Positions 5,440 to 5,467 of a DNA stretch of 5,467 nucleotides are shown here, in pieces (within the stretch, counting starts at the first letter, position 1; the number at the start of each line of letters is the position of its first letter). Under the pieces are notes generated by a model. It did no database searches. It was not told the origin of the DNA and saw only the letters and a program-made list of their open reading frames with translations. The translations under genes and the position numbers were made by a program. Source of the stretch: an uncultured Fidelibacterota bacterium (GTDB lineage: Bacteria; Fidelibacterota; Marinisomatia; Marinisomatales; UBA1611); NCBI GenBank assembly GCA_937893835.1, contig CALCSS010000137.1, positions 1 to 5,467 on the forward strand, in the 5' to 3' direction.

Positions 5440-5467
5440 ATAGTGCTCAATCAGATTGATAAATGAT

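Noticed and set aside
5422..5466. Possible C-terminal end of a - strand gene (14 codons ending LIEHYIALPK then TGA)
   Set aside because: Too short to distinguish from chance at the window edge. It should be checked with sequence to the right.
5463..5467. ATG at the extreme right edge as start of the next + strand gene
   Set aside because: No ribosome site and only one full codon visible.
1..5467. Mobile element, CRISPR array, toxin-antitoxin pair or defence system
   Set aside because: No transposase, integrase, spaced repeat array or nuclease motif is present. The MORN-like repeats recall YwqK-type proteins, but there is no paired partner gene.

Overview
The window is an AT-rich bacterial chromosomal segment. 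It looks like a conserved core region, not mobile DNA. Six protein genes lie on the + strand: the 3' end of pgpA, then cinA, thpR, recA and recX in one tight cluster, and further on a predicted secreted protein with MORN-like repeats. Between recX and that last gene, the - strand carries a tRNA-Leu(CAA) gene and, downstream of it, what looks like an undescribed small structured RNA. TGA acts as a normal stop. The AT-rich codon use, the pgpA-cinA-thpR-recA-recX order, the secreted MORN-type protein and the start lacking a Shine-Dalgarno sequence fit an uncultured FCB-group-like lineage such as Ca. Marinimicrobia (SAR406). That placement is an inference from general impression, not a database result.

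Positions 1-3747: pgpA (phosphatidylglycerol synthesis) ends in an ATGA overlap with cinA (NMN deamidase and pyrophosphatase-type domains). cinA overlaps thpR (2H phosphoesterase) by 8 bases, thpR runs directly into the recA ribosome-binding site, and recA overlaps recX by 26 bases. The cluster is therefore probably translated from one mRNA. RecA and its modulator RecX form the DNA-repair core. CinA is a frequent recA neighbour. PgpA and ThpR have no obvious mechanistic link to repair.

Positions 3748-4336: this is a gene-poor stretch of about 590 bases. The first 200 bases are very AT-rich (about 20 percent G+C) with no gene that I can support. A sharp G+C island follows (about 52 percent over 80 bases). 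Read on the - strand, it folds into two hairpins, the second a textbook intrinsic terminator, with a promoter-like sequence just upstream. Several G-U pairs in both hairpins would be C-A mismatches on the + strand, so the RNA should be a - strand product of about 90 nt. Next come the tRNA-Leu gene and its likely promoter, also on the - strand, then a -10 box facing rightward.

Positions 4337-5467: this part holds a 328-residue exported protein of unknown function with MORN-like repeats, a weak terminator-like hairpin after it, and about 90 bases with no supported gene.
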